64,000 nt of DNA from Bacteroidota bacterium (GCA_025963715.1 JAOQAG010000027.1:124001-188000), one strand, 5' to 3'. Counted from the first letter of the stretch, positions 36,198-45,446 are shown. The notes: generated by a model not told the origin, from the letters alone. Program-made: numbers and translations.

Positions 36198-37952
36198 TTG
36201 GAAAAAAACCGCCAATACCGCATTTCTTTTTTATTCATCGGCCTTACCGTGCTGCTGTTCGCTTCCTGTAAAGTAAAGCAATCCGGCAGCTCTTCTTCTA
36301 AAAAAGGCGCAGCCAGTGAGCTCAACGATCGTGACCGTGTTAATTTCGAGCGCGTTTTTTTCGATGCCAATAAAGAAAAGATCCTTGCCAATTACGACCT
36401 TGCGGAAACCTTGTTTTTACAGGCGCTGCACATTGATCCCAACAGCACTGCGACCATGTACGAGCTGGCCAATATTTATGCGTTCCAAAGCAATAAAAAC
36501 CAGGCCTTGTATTACAGTAAAAAAGCCGCTTTGGGCGATCCTTCCAACATTTATTACCAGGAAATGTATGCCGATTGCCTGAACGATAATAAAATGCCGG
36601 AAGAAGCTGCAAAAGTGTATGAAAAAGCCGTCAAAAATTACCCGCAGCGCATTGAGTATTATTTTTCGCTGGCAAACGATTACCTGGCTGCAAACAAGCC
36701 CAACGAAGCCTTGAAAGTATACGACCGCGCCGAGTTGCAGTTTGGTGTTATGGAAGATGCTTCCATGGCAAAATTGAAGATCTACAAGGCACAAAAGAAT
36801 TTCGACAAATCCGTGGAAGAAGTGCAAAAGCTGATCAAAGCCTATCCGAAAGAAGCCAAATATTACGGCATGCTGGGCGAGCTTTACCAGGATAAAGGCA
36901 TGAACGATAAGGCATTAGCTGCTTACAACGATCTGCTGAAAATTGATCCCAACAACGCGTATGTACATTTATCACTGGCAGATTATTACCGCAATTTAAA
37001 ACAAAACGACAAAGCCTTTGACGAGATCAAAGCCGCATTCCGCAGCAAGGATCTGGACATCGACACGAAAGTAAAGATTCTCCTCTCCTATTACGATATC
37101 ACTGAAAATTATCCGGAGCTTAAATCCGATGCTGATACACTTTGCAAAATAATTGTGCAGGTACATCCCACCGAAGCAAAAGCATTCTCTATTTACGGCG
37201 ACTTTTTGTACCGCGATAAAAAGCTGGAAGAAGCCCGTGTTCAGTACCGCAAAGCGATTGACCTGGATAAGGAAAAATATGCATTGTGGAACCAGTTGCT
37301 GATCATCGAATCGGATCTGAATGACATTACCGCGCTTGAAAAAGAAAGCAAAGAAACGATCGAACTGTTCCCAAACCAGCCGCTGGCGTACTTTTTCAAC
37401 GGCGCAGCAAATATTCAATTGAAAAATTACAAGGAAGCGATTGATGTGTTGACGGAAGGAAAAGAGTTTGTGTTCGACAATAAACCGCTGTTAGCGCAGT
37501 TTTATGCCAACATCGGAGATGCAAAAAATCAAATGGGAGATCACCCCGGTTCCGATGAAGCATACGATAAAGCGCTGGATACCGACCCAAACAACGTGTA
37601 TGTATTGAACAATTACGCTTATTATTTGTCGTTGCGCAACACCAATCTCGAGAAAGCGGAGGCCATGTCGAAAAAAAGCAACGACCTGGCGCCCAATAAT
37701 AGTTCTTACCAGGATACTTACGGCTGGATCCTTTTCCAGATGAAAAAATACGAAGACGCAAAGACCTGGATCTGGAAAGCACTCGATAACGGCGGCCGCT
37801 CAAACGGTACACTGCTGGAGCATTACGGCGATGTGCTGTACATGCTCAACGATAAAGATAACGCCGTGCAATACTGGATGGATGCCAAAAAAGCCGGTAA
37901 TGCTACCAACCTGATCGATAAAAAAATTGCTGATAAAAAATTGTATGAATAA
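36198..37952 (+). CDS. TPR-rich lipoprotein
   Basis: 584 residues from a TTG start (MEKNRQYRISFLFIG), 6 bp after the previous gene. A lipoprotein signal ends in LLFASC at about residue 24. The mature part is a solenoid of about 13-14 TPRs (ATMYELANIYAFQSNKNQALYYSKKA, AYVHLSLADYYRNLKQNDKAF, VYVLNNYAYYLSLRNTNLEKAEAM). Probably anchored to the periplasmic face of a membrane as an assembly scaffold. The end overlaps the next gene by 8 bp (ATGAATAA), implying coupling. Conserved neighbours suggest an envelope role. Confidence 0.88.
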   Translation: MEKNRQYRISFLFIGLTVLLFASCKVKQSGSSSSKKGAASELNDRDRVNFERVFFDANKEKILANYDLAETLFLQALHIDPNSTATMYELANIYAFQSNKNQALYYSKKAALGDPSNIYYQEMYADCLNDNKMPEEAAKVYEKAVKNYPQRIEYYFSLANDYLAANKPNEALKVYDRAELQFGVMEDASMAKLKIYKAQKNFDKSVEEVQKLIKAYPKEAKYYGMLGELYQDKGMNDKALAAYNDLLKIDPNNAYVHLSLADYYRNLKQNDKAFDEIKAAFRSKDLDIDTKVKILLSYYDITENYPELKSDADTLCKIIVQVHPTEAKAFSIYGDFLYRDKKLEEARVQYRKAIDLDKEKYALWNQLLIIESDLNDITALEKESKETIELFPNQPLAYFFNGAANIQLKNYKEAIDVLTEGKEFVFDNKPLLAQFYANIGDAKNQMGDHPGSDEAYDKALDTDPNNVYVLNNYAYYLSLRNTNLEKAEAMSKKSNDLAPNNSSYQDTYGWILFQMKKYEDAKTWIWKALDNGGRSNGTLLEHYGDVLYMLNDKDNAVQYWMDAKKAGNATNLIDKKIADKKLYE

Positions 37953-38841
37953 ACGCATAACCGGTTCTTTTTCTTCTTCCCGCGCGTTCGCTTGTTGCCG
38001 GATGATGGTGTTGCTGCTCGCTGCCGCAATCGCTTTCTCCTCCTGTAAAAATCAGAAAAAAATCACACTCAATAATGGTAAATGCATCCTCGATTTTAAA
38101 AATGCACGCACCCTTACCACCAATTTAAAAGCAAAAGAATTTAAATTCGACCGCCTCAACGCAAAAATGAACGTGGAGGCCACAATAGACAGTGCCGATA
38201 ATTCGTTTACTATCAACTTGCGGATGAAAAAAGACAGCGTGATCTGGATGACCATTTCCAAACTAGGCATTGAAGGTGCCCGCATATTGATTACAAAAGA
38301 TTCGGTTAAGTTTATCCAGCGTGCTTTAGGCGGCGGCAATGGTAAATTTTTTAAAGGCGATTACGCATACATCAGCAAGTTATTAAATACGGAGCTGGAT
38401 TTTGAAATGCTGCAATCATTGCTCGTCGGCAACAGCGTGGAGTTTTATGATGACGATGAAAAGATCAAGCCCGGCGTGGATAATTGCCAGTACACACTCG
38501 GAACCATTCGTAAATACAAGCTTCGCCGCGTCATGGGTGGAAAAGAGTTGAAAGAATCGGCACAGAGTATTTACATGATCCCGGAAACGTTTAAAATTGC
38601 ACGCATCCTGTTTTATGATTTTAATCCGGATCGTAGTTTTGACGCTCGTTTTAGTGATTTTAAAGCACCCGATTCCGATTCCACCAAACAGCTTTTTCCG
38701 CACAAAATGAATTACGCGATCAAAGCACAAAAAAATGTTACCATCGATATCGATTACAGTAAAGTTTCATTGAACGAAGATCAAACATTCCCTTTTAAAA
38801 TCCCTGCCAGCTATGAGCAAATCATTTATAAAGGCAAATAA
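37945..38841 (+). CDS. DUF4292 lipoprotein
   Basis: 298 residues from ATG 37945, which overlaps the stop of the TPR gene. A signal with lipobox (MMVLLLAAAIAFSSC, Cys near residue 34) precedes a beta-rich body (LKAKEFKFDRLNAKMNVEATID, SFTINLRMKKDSVIWMTISKLGIEGARILITKD) typical of DUF4292, a family related in fold to LolA/LolB-like lipoprotein-binding proteins and found in Bacteroidota beside this same set of genes. A role in outer-membrane lipid or lipoprotein handling is an inference. Overlaps the EnvC-like gene by 29 bp. Confidence 0.87.
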   Translation: MNKRITGSFSSSRAFACCRMMVLLLAAAIAFSSCKNQKKITLNNGKCILDFKNARTLTTNLKAKEFKFDRLNAKMNVEATIDSADNSFTINLRMKKDSVIWMTISKLGIEGARILITKDSVKFIQRALGGGNGKFFKGDYAYISKLLNTELDFEMLQSLLVGNSVEFYDDDEKIKPGVDNCQYTLGTIRKYKLRRVMGGKELKESAQSIYMIPETFKIARILFYDFNPDRSFDARFSDFKAPDSDSTKQLFPHKMNYAIKAQKNVTIDIDYSKVSLNEDQTFPFKIPASYEQIIYKGK

Positions 38842-40081
38842 AAACATTCGTTTTTCTTTTCTGGTTATGTGCTTGTTTTTACTGAGCACAGGCGCTTCCT
38901 TCGCTCAAAAACAAACCAAAAAAGACCTGGAAAATAAAAAGAAACAGATCCAGAAAGAGATCGATTATACCAATCAGCTGCTTGCAGAAACCAAGAACAA
39001 GAAAAAACATTCGCTTACCGAGCTAGTGGCGCTCAATAAGAAAATTTCGCAGCGCGAGGAGCTCATCGCCAACATCAATAGCCAGATCTCCCTGCTGGAT
39101 CAGCAGATCAAAGACAATAACGAATCCATCAACCACCTGCAAACCGATCTTACCAAGCTGAAAGAAGAGTATGCAAAAATGATCTATTACGCCTACAAAA
39201 ATCAGGATGCCTATAACCGTTTAGCCTTTGTGTTCGCTTCCGGCGATTTTGAACAGGCCTATATGCGTTTGAAATACCTGCAGCAATACAGTGATTATCG
39301 CCACAAACAAGCCGAAAAGATCATCAATACCAAAAAATCCCTGAACGAAAAAGTACAGGATCTGGAAACAAAAAAATCAGATAAACGCGTGTTGCTCACC
39401 GGCCAGGAAAGTGAAAAACAAAACCTTACTTCCGAAAAAGGCGAAAAAGAACAAGTGTTTTCACAGCTGCAGGATCAGGAAGGGAAATTGAAAAAAGACC
39501 TGGAAAAAAAGAAAAAAGATGCCAATAACCTCGAACAAGCCATTCAGCGTGTGATCCAGAAGGAGTTGGAAAAAGAGATCGCAGATGCGCCAAAAAACCC
39601 AAAACCCGGGGAAAAGGACAAACCGAAAAAACTAACACTTACACCCGAATCGCAAAAGCTTTCCAACTCTTTTGCCAGTAATAAGGGTAAATTACCATGG
39701 CCGGTTGCAAAAGGCATTATCAGCGAGCATTTTGGCGTGCATCCGCATCCCTTGATGCATGATATTGAAGTAAATAACAACGGCGTGGACATTACCACCA
39801 ATACCGGATCCATTGCCCGTGCGGTATTCGACGGTGAAATTAAAGCCGTAGGCAATATGCCGGGCGCCGGGCAGTTTGTGCTGATCCGCCATGGTGAGTT
39901 CCTGACGATCTACGCCAATTTAAAAGATGTATATGTGAAGACTGGTGATAAAGTAACCACCAAACAAAACCTGGGGTCGATTCTCTACGACGATGACGAA
40001 AACAAAACCGTGCTACAGTTCCAGATCTGGAAAGGACAAACAAAATTAGATCCCGAAGTTTGGATCTTCGGGAATAATTAA
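38813..40081 (+). CDS. EnvC-like murein hydrolase activator (degenerate M23/LytM domain)
   Basis: 422 residues. Signal peptide (FSFLVMCLFLLSTGASFAQ), a long coiled coil (about 30-265: KDLENKKKQIQKEIDYTNQLL, LKKDLEKKKKDANNLEQ), a Pro/Lys linker, then a LytM/M23 domain (about 285-420; KGIISEHFGVHPHPLMHDIE). Two zinc-site positions look lost: NNNGVDI where HxGxDI is expected and YANL where YxHL is expected. As in E. coli EnvC, this suggests a non-cleaving activator of septal amidases. The ATG lies inside the end of the DUF4292 gene (29-bp overlap). Last gene of the envelope cluster; the nested inverted repeat at 40087-40329 follows. Confidence 0.88.
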   Translation: MSKSFIKANKNIRFSFLVMCLFLLSTGASFAQKQTKKDLENKKKQIQKEIDYTNQLLAETKNKKKHSLTELVALNKKISQREELIANINSQISLLDQQIKDNNESINHLQTDLTKLKEEYAKMIYYAYKNQDAYNRLAFVFASGDFEQAYMRLKYLQQYSDYRHKQAEKIINTKKSLNEKVQDLETKKSDKRVLLTGQESEKQNLTSEKGEKEQVFSQLQDQEGKLKKDLEKKKKDANNLEQAIQRVIQKELEKEIADAPKNPKPGEKDKPKKLTLTPESQKLSNSFASNKGKLPWPVAKGIISEHFGVHPHPLMHDIEVNNNGVDITTNTGSIARAVFDGEIKAVGNMPGAGQFVLIRHGEFLTIYANLKDVYVKTGDKVTTKQNLGSILYDDDENKTVLQFQIWKGQTKLDPEVWIFGNN

Positions 40082-40086
40082 AATGG

Positions 40087-40329
40087 AATCACTATCGGAA
40101 AGTTTATACCAAGCTTATAACTGTTTTATTAAAAAGTTTTAATTTGCAATACAAAAGGTTATGTTGTAGTAACATGTTTTTTTTACAATATTCACAAATA
40201 ATACTGTCATCCCGGGTCAAGCCCGGGATGACAGCTTAAGAAAGTATTTCTGTTTCCATAAACAATAATGTTCTGCAACATAACCATACAAAATAAAAGC
40301 ATTTAGTATAAACTTTCGGATACTCACTT
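40087..40329. repeat. Nested inverted-repeat (MITE-like) element between convergent genes
   Basis: Three nested inverted pairs share one centre. The outer arms are 40087-40109 and 40307-40329 (19 of 23 bases pair; core gaaagtttatac/gtataaactttc). The middle arms are 40156-40175 and 40268-40285 (ggttatgttgtag / ctgcaacataacc). The core 40204-40234 is a perfect 13-bp stem CTGTCATCCCGGG with a 5-base loop. No open frame. The motif ttagtataaa.ttt of the right arm recurs at 50443-50458 and, partly, at 3333. Confidence 0.75.
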
Positions 40330-40353
40330 AAAATTTATACCCCTATTCTCTTT

Positions 40354-41742
40354 TTATTTACTGATGATTAGTTTTTTTATTTCTATTCCGTTTTCCGTTT
40401 TAAGGTTCAGGAAATAAACTCCGTTGCACTGATTGCTTAAATCAATTTCGGATGAAATAGAATTTATTTTCGAAGAATAAATTTTTTCCCCGGTCACATT
40501 GTAAACTTCTGCTTCTATTATGCCTCCCGGCTGCAGCCCGTTTTGCAGTTGAAATATGCCATCCGAAGGATTGGGAAACACATCAAAATTCTCTTTTGCA
40601 CTGTTTTCCACTATCCCTGTAGTAAGACCATATTTGAAGACCGTTCCGTAATTGTTCAGGCCACCGGCAGATGTCATTCCATACAAAAAGCTTCCGTCAG
40701 AAATAAGGTTTCCCCGGATAGGATGGCTTCCGTTAGTCGCACCCACAAAATCAAGAAGCTTTGTATAACCGCTTCCGTCAGGCATTATTTTAAACAGGGT
40801 CCCATTATCGCTTGCGCCGCCGGAATAAGTCATTCCATACAAAAAAGCCCCGTCGGAAATAAGAGAGCCCAGCGGGGAGCTTCCGTTTGACGCTCCTGCG
40901 AAGTCAAGCAACCTGACGTAACCGCTACCATCGGGCATTATTTTAAAGAGAGCTCCGTCATCATTTACTCCTCCGTACTGTGTCATTCCATATAGAAACG
41001 TTCCGTCGGAAACAAGGGAACCAAGGGGCTGACTTGCATCCGGAAAGCTTGAAAAATCAAGTAGCTTCACATAACCACTGCCATCGGGCATTATTTTAAA
41101 AATAGTTCCCAGGCCATTTGCACCGCCCAACCTTGTCATTCCATATAAAAAAGTTCCGTCAGTAACAAGAGATCCGTGAGGAGTATTTCCATTTGCTGCA
41201 CCTGTAAAGTCAAGCAACTTGACGTAACCGCTGCCATCGGGCATTATTTTAAAGAGCGTTCCAAAATTGCCCGTGCCACCGGCGGAAGTCATTCCATACA
41301 AAAAGCTTCCTTCAAAAATAAGGGAGCCATACGGATTACGGCCGTTTGCCGTACCTGAAAAGTCAAGCAGCTTCACATAGCCGCTGCCATCGGGCATTAT
41401 TTTAAAAACGGTGCCCATATTGTTCGCACCACCGGTATTTGTCATTCCATAAAGAAAAGTCCCATCCGAAACGAGAGCTCCGGCAGGGCTACTTCCGTTT
41501 ACCGTACCCGTAAAATCGAGCAGCTTCAAATAGCCGCTTCCGTCAGGCATCATTTTAAAGACGGTTCCAAAGTTACTTGTTCCGCCTGAAAAAGTCATTC
41601 CATACAGAAAGGAACCTTCAGATACAAGAGAGCCCCAGGGCATATTTCCATTTGTTGCACCTGCAAAATCAAGAAGCCTGGTATATTGGGCATTTGTCCT
41701 GCCGCAAATAGCTATTAATAAAAAGAGTATGAATTTTTTCAT
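40354..41742 (-). CDS. GloVer-repeat secreted protein with T9SS type A sorting domain
   Basis: 462 residues. Signal peptide (KKFILFLLIAICGRTNAQ), then seven to eight near-identical ~48-residue tandem repeats (residues 20-370) with the core GSLVSDGTFLYGMT-xxGG-xxxxGTxFKIMPDGSGYxKLLDF, matching the choice-of-anchor GloVer repeat type. The C-terminal T9SS signal (DVFPNPSDGIFQLQNGL ... CNGVYFLNLKTENGIEIKKL) follows. The repeats are also nearly identical at DNA level, so copy number may vary by recombination. Exported surface protein of unknown role. Confidence 0.88.
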   Translation of the reverse strand: MKKFILFLLIAICGRTNAQYTRLLDFAGATNGNMPWGSLVSEGSFLYGMTFSGGTSNFGTVFKMMPDGSGYLKLLDFTGTVNGSSPAGALVSDGTFLYGMTNTGGANNMGTVFKIMPDGSGYVKLLDFSGTANGRNPYGSLIFEGSFLYGMTSAGGTGNFGTLFKIMPDGSGYVKLLDFTGAANGNTPHGSLVTDGTFLYGMTRLGGANGLGTIFKIMPDGSGYVKLLDFSSFPDASQPLGSLVSDGTFLYGMTQYGGVNDDGALFKIMPDGSGYVRLLDFAGASNGSSPLGSLISDGAFLYGMTYSGGASDNGTLFKIMPDGSGYTKLLDFVGATNGSHPIRGNLISDGSFLYGMTSAGGLNNYGTVFKYGLTTGIVENSAKENFDVFPNPSDGIFQLQNGLQPGGIIEAEVYNVTGEKIYSSKINSISSEIDLSNQCNGVYFLNLKTENGIEIKKLIISK

Positions 41743-41883
41743 TGTACTTTGTTTTGTTTAAAAAAGGGGGGTACATGACTAAATATTTGCAATTGTCCTA
41801 AAGGTAGCTATTGTTTTTCGTTTTTTCCTCCGGATCGGCCCTTTGTACCATAAATACTACTAAAGGAGTAGGTATAAACAGTC

Positions 41884-41925
41884 CTGATCAAATCGCCAAA
41901 TTTTCAAATTATCAAATCCTTTAAC
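41884..41925 (-). repeat. Single arm of a TTTGAAAATTTGA dispersed repeat
   Basis: gatcaaatcgccaaattttc then aaattatcaaatcc; its reverse complement resembles 59157-59191 (atttgaaaatttgaaag). Confidence 0.45.
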
Positions 41926-41947
41926 ACTTCCTAATCAATATTTTCTT

Positions 41948-41955
41948 TATCTTTG
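41948..41955 (+). promoter_or_regulatory. -7 promoter box of tatA (TATCTTTG)
   Basis: An exact TAnnTTTG match two bases before an ATG at 41957. Transcription would start near that ATG, so the protein start must be the next in-frame ATG at 41981. No clear -33 TTG is present. Confidence 0.5.
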
Positions 41956-41980
41956 TATGTATTATTTAAAACAAAACAAC

Positions 41981-42172
41981 ATGTTAAACAGTGTATTAAT
42001 TGGTTTCATGGGCTTAGGTGGCTCCGAAATGATAATTATTTTAGTGATCGTTCTTTTGCTTTTCGGTGGTAAAAAAATCCCTGAACTGATGAAAGGACTA
42101 GGTAAAGGCGTTAAAGAATTTAAAGACGCTTCCAAAGGAGCTGATGACAATTCCGTAGAAAAAAGAGACTAA
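41981..42172 (+). CDS. tatA: Twin-arginine translocase subunit TatA/TatE family
   Basis: 63 residues from ATG 41981; an upstream in-frame ATG (41957) lies at the likely transcription start and is rejected. A single N-terminal membrane helix ([20 protein letters not shown]) leads into the conserved [20 protein letters not shown] amphipathic helix and an acidic tail. TatA forms the pore for folded Tat substrates in the inner membrane. No tatC adjoins it, as is usual in Bacteroidota. A terminator follows at 42196. Confidence 0.93.
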   Translation: MLNSVLIGFMGLGGSEMIIILVIVLLLFGGKKIPELMKGLGKGVKEFKDASKGADDNSVEKRD

Positions 42173-42195
42173 TCATTTTTTATCATAAAACAATT

Positions 42196-42226
42196 CCTCC
42201 TAAAAAATTAGGGGGTTTTTGTTTTT
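42196..42226 (+). terminator. Intrinsic terminator after tatA
   Basis: Stem CCTCCTAA / TTAGGGGG (one G-T pair) with a 4-base A loop, followed by tttttgttttt. 23 bp beyond the tatA stop. Confidence 0.8.
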
Positions 42227-42243
42227 ATATTTAATTCTATTTT

Positions 42244-43671
42244 GTGAAAACATACACATCCATTGCCCAGGTACAATCCGATTTAAATAACAACACCATT
42301 TCCTGTGTTGACCTTACCAAATCTTACATTCAGCGCATTGAAGAAAACAAGCACCTGAATGCATTTTTGGAAGTTTTTGAAAAATCGGCATTGGAAAAAG
42401 CAACCGAAGTGGACGACAAAATAAAAAACAAAACAGCCGGAAAGCTTGCCGGGCTTGTGATTGCGCTTAAAGACAATATTTGTTACAAAGGCCATCATGT
42501 TTCTGCTTCCTCAAAAATTCTGGAAAAATTCGAATCGCTTTACAATGCTACCGTGGTAGAGCGCCTGTTGGCCGAAGATGCCATTATTCTTGGAAGAACC
42601 AATTGCGACGAGTTTGCAATGGGAAGCTCCAACGAAAATTCCGCTTTCGGAAATGTATTGAACCCACATAACAACAAATGCGTTCCCGGTGGTTCCTCCG
42701 GTGGTTCTGCCGCTGCAGTTGCTGCTGATCTGTGCATGGCAACACTTGGAACAGATACCGGCGGCTCCATTCGTCAGCCCGCTTCGTTTTGCGGTGTGGT
42801 TGGCTTTAAACCGACGTATGGCCGTGTGTCGCGCTACGGCGCTATTGCTTATGCCTCATCCTTCGACCAGATCGGCCCGCTTACAAAAAATGTAGACGAT
42901 GCCGCACTCATCATGGAAGTGATGGCCGGAAAAGATAATTACGACAGCACTGCTTCTTCCCGCCCCGTTCCTGCTTTTTCAAAGGAGTTGAACACCGGCG
43001 CAAAAAAATTTAAAATTGCCTATCTCAAAGATTGTTTTGAAAACCCGGGCTTAAACCCGGAAATAAAAAACCGCATGAGCGCTATCATCGACAAGCTTAA
43101 AGCTGACGGACATACCGTGGATGCTGTTGATTTCCCCTACCTGGATTACCTGGTGCCAACGTATTACGTGCTCACCACAGCAGAAGCATCCTCCAACCTG
43201 GCGCGTTTCGACGGTATAACCTACGGCTACAGAAGCCCGAATGCAACCGATCTCGAATCCACTTATAAAAAGTCGCGCAGCGAAGGATTTGGCGCAGAAG
43301 TACAGCGCCGCATCATGCTCGGCACATTTGTACTGAGCGCCGGTTATTACGATGCGTATTACTCAAAAGGGCAGCGCGTCCGTAAATTGTTACAAAATAA
43401 AACCAACGAAATTTTAAGCACATACGATTTTATCCTTTCGCCTACAACACCCGGAACCGCTTTTGAATTCGGGCAAAAAGGCGCAGATCCTATCGCGATG
43501 TATCTCGAAGATATTTTTACCGTGCTGGCAAACATCACCGGCCATCCTGCTATTTCTATCCCCGTAGGCAAACATTCCAATGGATTACCATTTGGCATCC
43601 AGTTCATCGGCAAAGCCTTTGAAGATGGCCAATTAATGGCCTTTTCAAAAGACGTGCTGGAAAAATATTAG
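42244..43671 (+). CDS. gatA: Asp-tRNA(Asn)/Glu-tRNA(Gln) amidotransferase subunit A
   Basis: 475 residues read from GTG 42244. The amidase signature with the Ser-cisSer-Lys triad is clear: Lys in VIALKDNICYKGH, Ser in VPGGSSGGSAAAVAADLC and the nucleophile Ser in GTDTGGSIRQPASFCG. GatA releases ammonia from glutamine, which GatB uses to convert Glu-tRNA(Gln) or Asp-tRNA(Asn). gatB and gatC are not in the window; separate gat genes are common in this phylum. The start is close to the tatA terminator. The E + A composite repeat begins right after its stop. Confidence 0.95.
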   Translation: MKTYTSIAQVQSDLNNNTISCVDLTKSYIQRIEENKHLNAFLEVFEKSALEKATEVDDKIKNKTAGKLAGLVIALKDNICYKGHHVSASSKILEKFESLYNATVVERLLAEDAIILGRTNCDEFAMGSSNENSAFGNVLNPHNNKCVPGGSSGGSAAAVAADLCMATLGTDTGGSIRQPASFCGVVGFKPTYGRVSRYGAIAYASSFDQIGPLTKNVDDAALIMEVMAGKDNYDSTASSRPVPAFSKELNTGAKKFKIAYLKDCFENPGLNPEIKNRMSAIIDKLKADGHTVDAVDFPYLDYLVPTYYVLTTAEASSNLARFDGITYGYRSPNATDLESTYKKSRSEGFGAEVQRRIMLGTFVLSAGYYDAYYSKGQRVRKLLQNKTNEILSTYDFILSPTTPGTAFEFGQKGADPIAMYLEDIFTVLANITGHPAISIPVGKHSNGLPFGIQFIGKAFEDGQLMAFSKDVLEKY

Positions 43672-43850
43672 TTGTTATTCTAAGATTTCGCGCAAGCGAA
43701 ATACTGCCTTTGCGAACTCTGCGCCTCCTCCGCGTCTTTGCGGTTAGAACGCATAGCATGGTTAGCGAATAAACCTAAAAGCACACAGAATCACACAAAT
43801 TCGTAAAATTCGTTCCTGTTCGTTATCCGTAAATATCTGTATTCACAATT
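43672..43850 (-). repeat. Composite E + A repeat, reverse copy
   Basis: Reads as the reverse complement of 3029-3255. Module A is at 43672-43770 (gatttcgcgcaagcgaaata, ctctgcgcctcctccgcgtc then tttgcggttagaacgcatag) and module E at 43795-43840 (tcgtaaaattcgttcctgtt then cgttatccgt). It lacks the middle part of the first copy. It begins immediately after the gatA stop. Confidence 0.7.
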
Positions 43851-43887
43851 TTTCGTTGATAAATACGCTTTACTCGTCTAATCTTTC

Positions 43888-43918
43888 TTGATATTTTAAA
43901 GTATCATTGTTAAGTTTG
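43888..43918 (+). promoter_or_regulatory. Promoter of the LysM transglycosylase gene
   Basis: TTG (43888-43890), 20-base spacer, TAAGTTTG (43911-43918): an exact Bacteroidota -33/-7 arrangement, 21 bp before the ATG at 43940. Confidence 0.55.
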
Positions 43919-43939
43919 TAATGGCGGTTAATTTTATAT

Positions 43940-45439
43940 ATGAACAGGGCGGGCAATATTTTCTTTACTTTTCTTTTTTTCATCCTGGCTGTAAGCCCGC
44001 GCTTACATGCACAAGTTCCTGTGCCCTACGCTCCCGACTTAATGCAGGACGACCCCATCGCAGCAGCGCTCGACAGCCTCGATAAATTAAATTTATTTGA
44101 AAAAGGATACGCACACATCAACTATCCGAAAAATCCGAAATACAACTTTCCGAAAGATTCCGTTCCGCGTTACGACGACATGGTGTATGAATCGCGCCTG
44201 GCAAAGATCGATGCGGCTTCTCCTTTTGATCTGCAGTACAACAGCGTGGTGAAAGGCTATATCGAAATGTACACACTCCGCAAACGCGAGCTGGTTTCGC
44301 GCATGATGGCGCTTTCCCAGTTTTATTTCCCGATGTTTGAAGAGCAGCTCGACAAATACAACTTACCGCTTGAATTAAAATACCTTGCTATTTGCGAATC
44401 GGCTTTAAATCCAATGGCAAAAAGCCGTGCAGGAGCGATGGGGCTTTGGCAGTTCATGTATCCTACCGGAAAAATTTACGGATTAAAAGTTTCGTCCTAT
44501 GTGGACGACCGCTGCGATCCATATAAATCAACCATTGCAGCCTGTGAGTATTTTAAATATTTATACGGCCTGTTCGGCGATTGGCAAATGGTGCTTGCCG
44601 CTTACAATGGCGGTCCGGGAACGGTGAACAGGGCCATTCGCAGAAGCGGTGGGAAAAAAACATACTGGGAGATCCGCCCCTTTCTTCCGAAAGAAACACA
44701 GGGATATGTTCCTGCTTTTATTGCCGTAAACTATGTGATGAGCTACACTTCGGAGCACAACATGTATTCTGCCATTCCTAAAAAAACGTTTTTAACGGTG
44801 GATACCGTAAACGTAAAAAAACAGATCTCTTTCACGCAGATCTCCGCCATTCTTGATATTCCGGTGGAAGAGCTGGAATATTTAAATCCATCTTACCGTA
44901 AAGATGTAATTCCCGTGTTGCCCGAAGAAGCAAGTTATTTAACGCTTCCGGCAAACAAGATCGGCACATTTGTAACCAACGAAAATGCGATCTACAATTA
45001 TTACAAAAAAGATACGCTCAGCAGCCAGCAGGTGCTTGCATCGCAGGAAGTAATGAAAACCTACGTGGTAAAAAACGGCGAGCATTTAAGCACCATTGCG
45101 AAGAAATACGGCTGCACTGTTGCAGATCTCAAACAATGGAACGGCATCAAAAGCAGCACCGTAAAACCGGGTAAAAAACTGGTGATCTACGTATACGAAA
45201 AACCAAAAACAGAAAGCAAGACCACACCGGTAATTGCAAAAATTACAACGCCCACTCCGGAAAAACCTGCCGTTACCGTTTCCGGAAAATTCAAATATTA
45301 CACCGTAAAACAAGGCGACTCCCTGTACAAGATAGCACGGGAAAATGCCACCACTGTTGACGAATTGAAGCGCCTGAATGGTTTTGGTGCAAAATTCAGC
45401 CTCGTTCCCGGCAAAAAAATAAAGGTCGGCACCTTGTAA
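43940..45439 (+). CDS. Lytic murein transglycosylase with two LysM domains (MltD-like)
   Basis: 499 residues. Signal peptide (IFFTFLFFILAVSPRLHAQ), SLT catalytic domain (about 130-270) with the catalytic Glu in YLAICESALNPMAKSRAGAM, the GLWQFMYPTGKIYGL motif and AAYNGGPGTVNRAIRRSGG. Two C-terminal LysM modules (about 375-418, YVVKNGEHLSTIAKKYGCTV; about 452-497, YYTVKQGDSLYKIARENATT) bind peptidoglycan. It cleaves the MurNAc-GlcNAc bond to give 1,6-anhydro products during wall growth or remodelling. Stands alone with its own promoter. Confidence 0.94.
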   Translation: MNRAGNIFFTFLFFILAVSPRLHAQVPVPYAPDLMQDDPIAAALDSLDKLNLFEKGYAHINYPKNPKYNFPKDSVPRYDDMVYESRLAKIDAASPFDLQYNSVVKGYIEMYTLRKRELVSRMMALSQFYFPMFEEQLDKYNLPLELKYLAICESALNPMAKSRAGAMGLWQFMYPTGKIYGLKVSSYVDDRCDPYKSTIAACEYFKYLYGLFGDWQMVLAAYNGGPGTVNRAIRRSGGKKTYWEIRPFLPKETQGYVPAFIAVNYVMSYTSEHNMYSAIPKKTFLTVDTVNVKKQISFTQISAILDIPVEELEYLNPSYRKDVIPVLPEEASYLTLPANKIGTFVTNENAIYNYYKKDTLSSQQVLASQEVMKTYVVKNGEHLSTIAKKYGCTVADLKQWNGIKSSTVKPGKKLVIYVYEKPKTESKTTPVIAKITTPTPEKPAVTVSGKFKYYTVKQGDSLYKIARENATTVDELKRLNGFGAKFSLVPGKKIKVGTL

Positions 45440-45446
45440 AAACGCA

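Noticed and set aside
40354-41742. Phage tail-fibre-like repeats
   Set aside because: The GloVer repeat unit, signal peptide and T9SS C-terminus identify a surface protein.
41957-41980. Upstream ATG for tatA
   Set aside because: It lies two bases after the -7 box, at the probable transcription start; TatA proteins begin close to the membrane helix.
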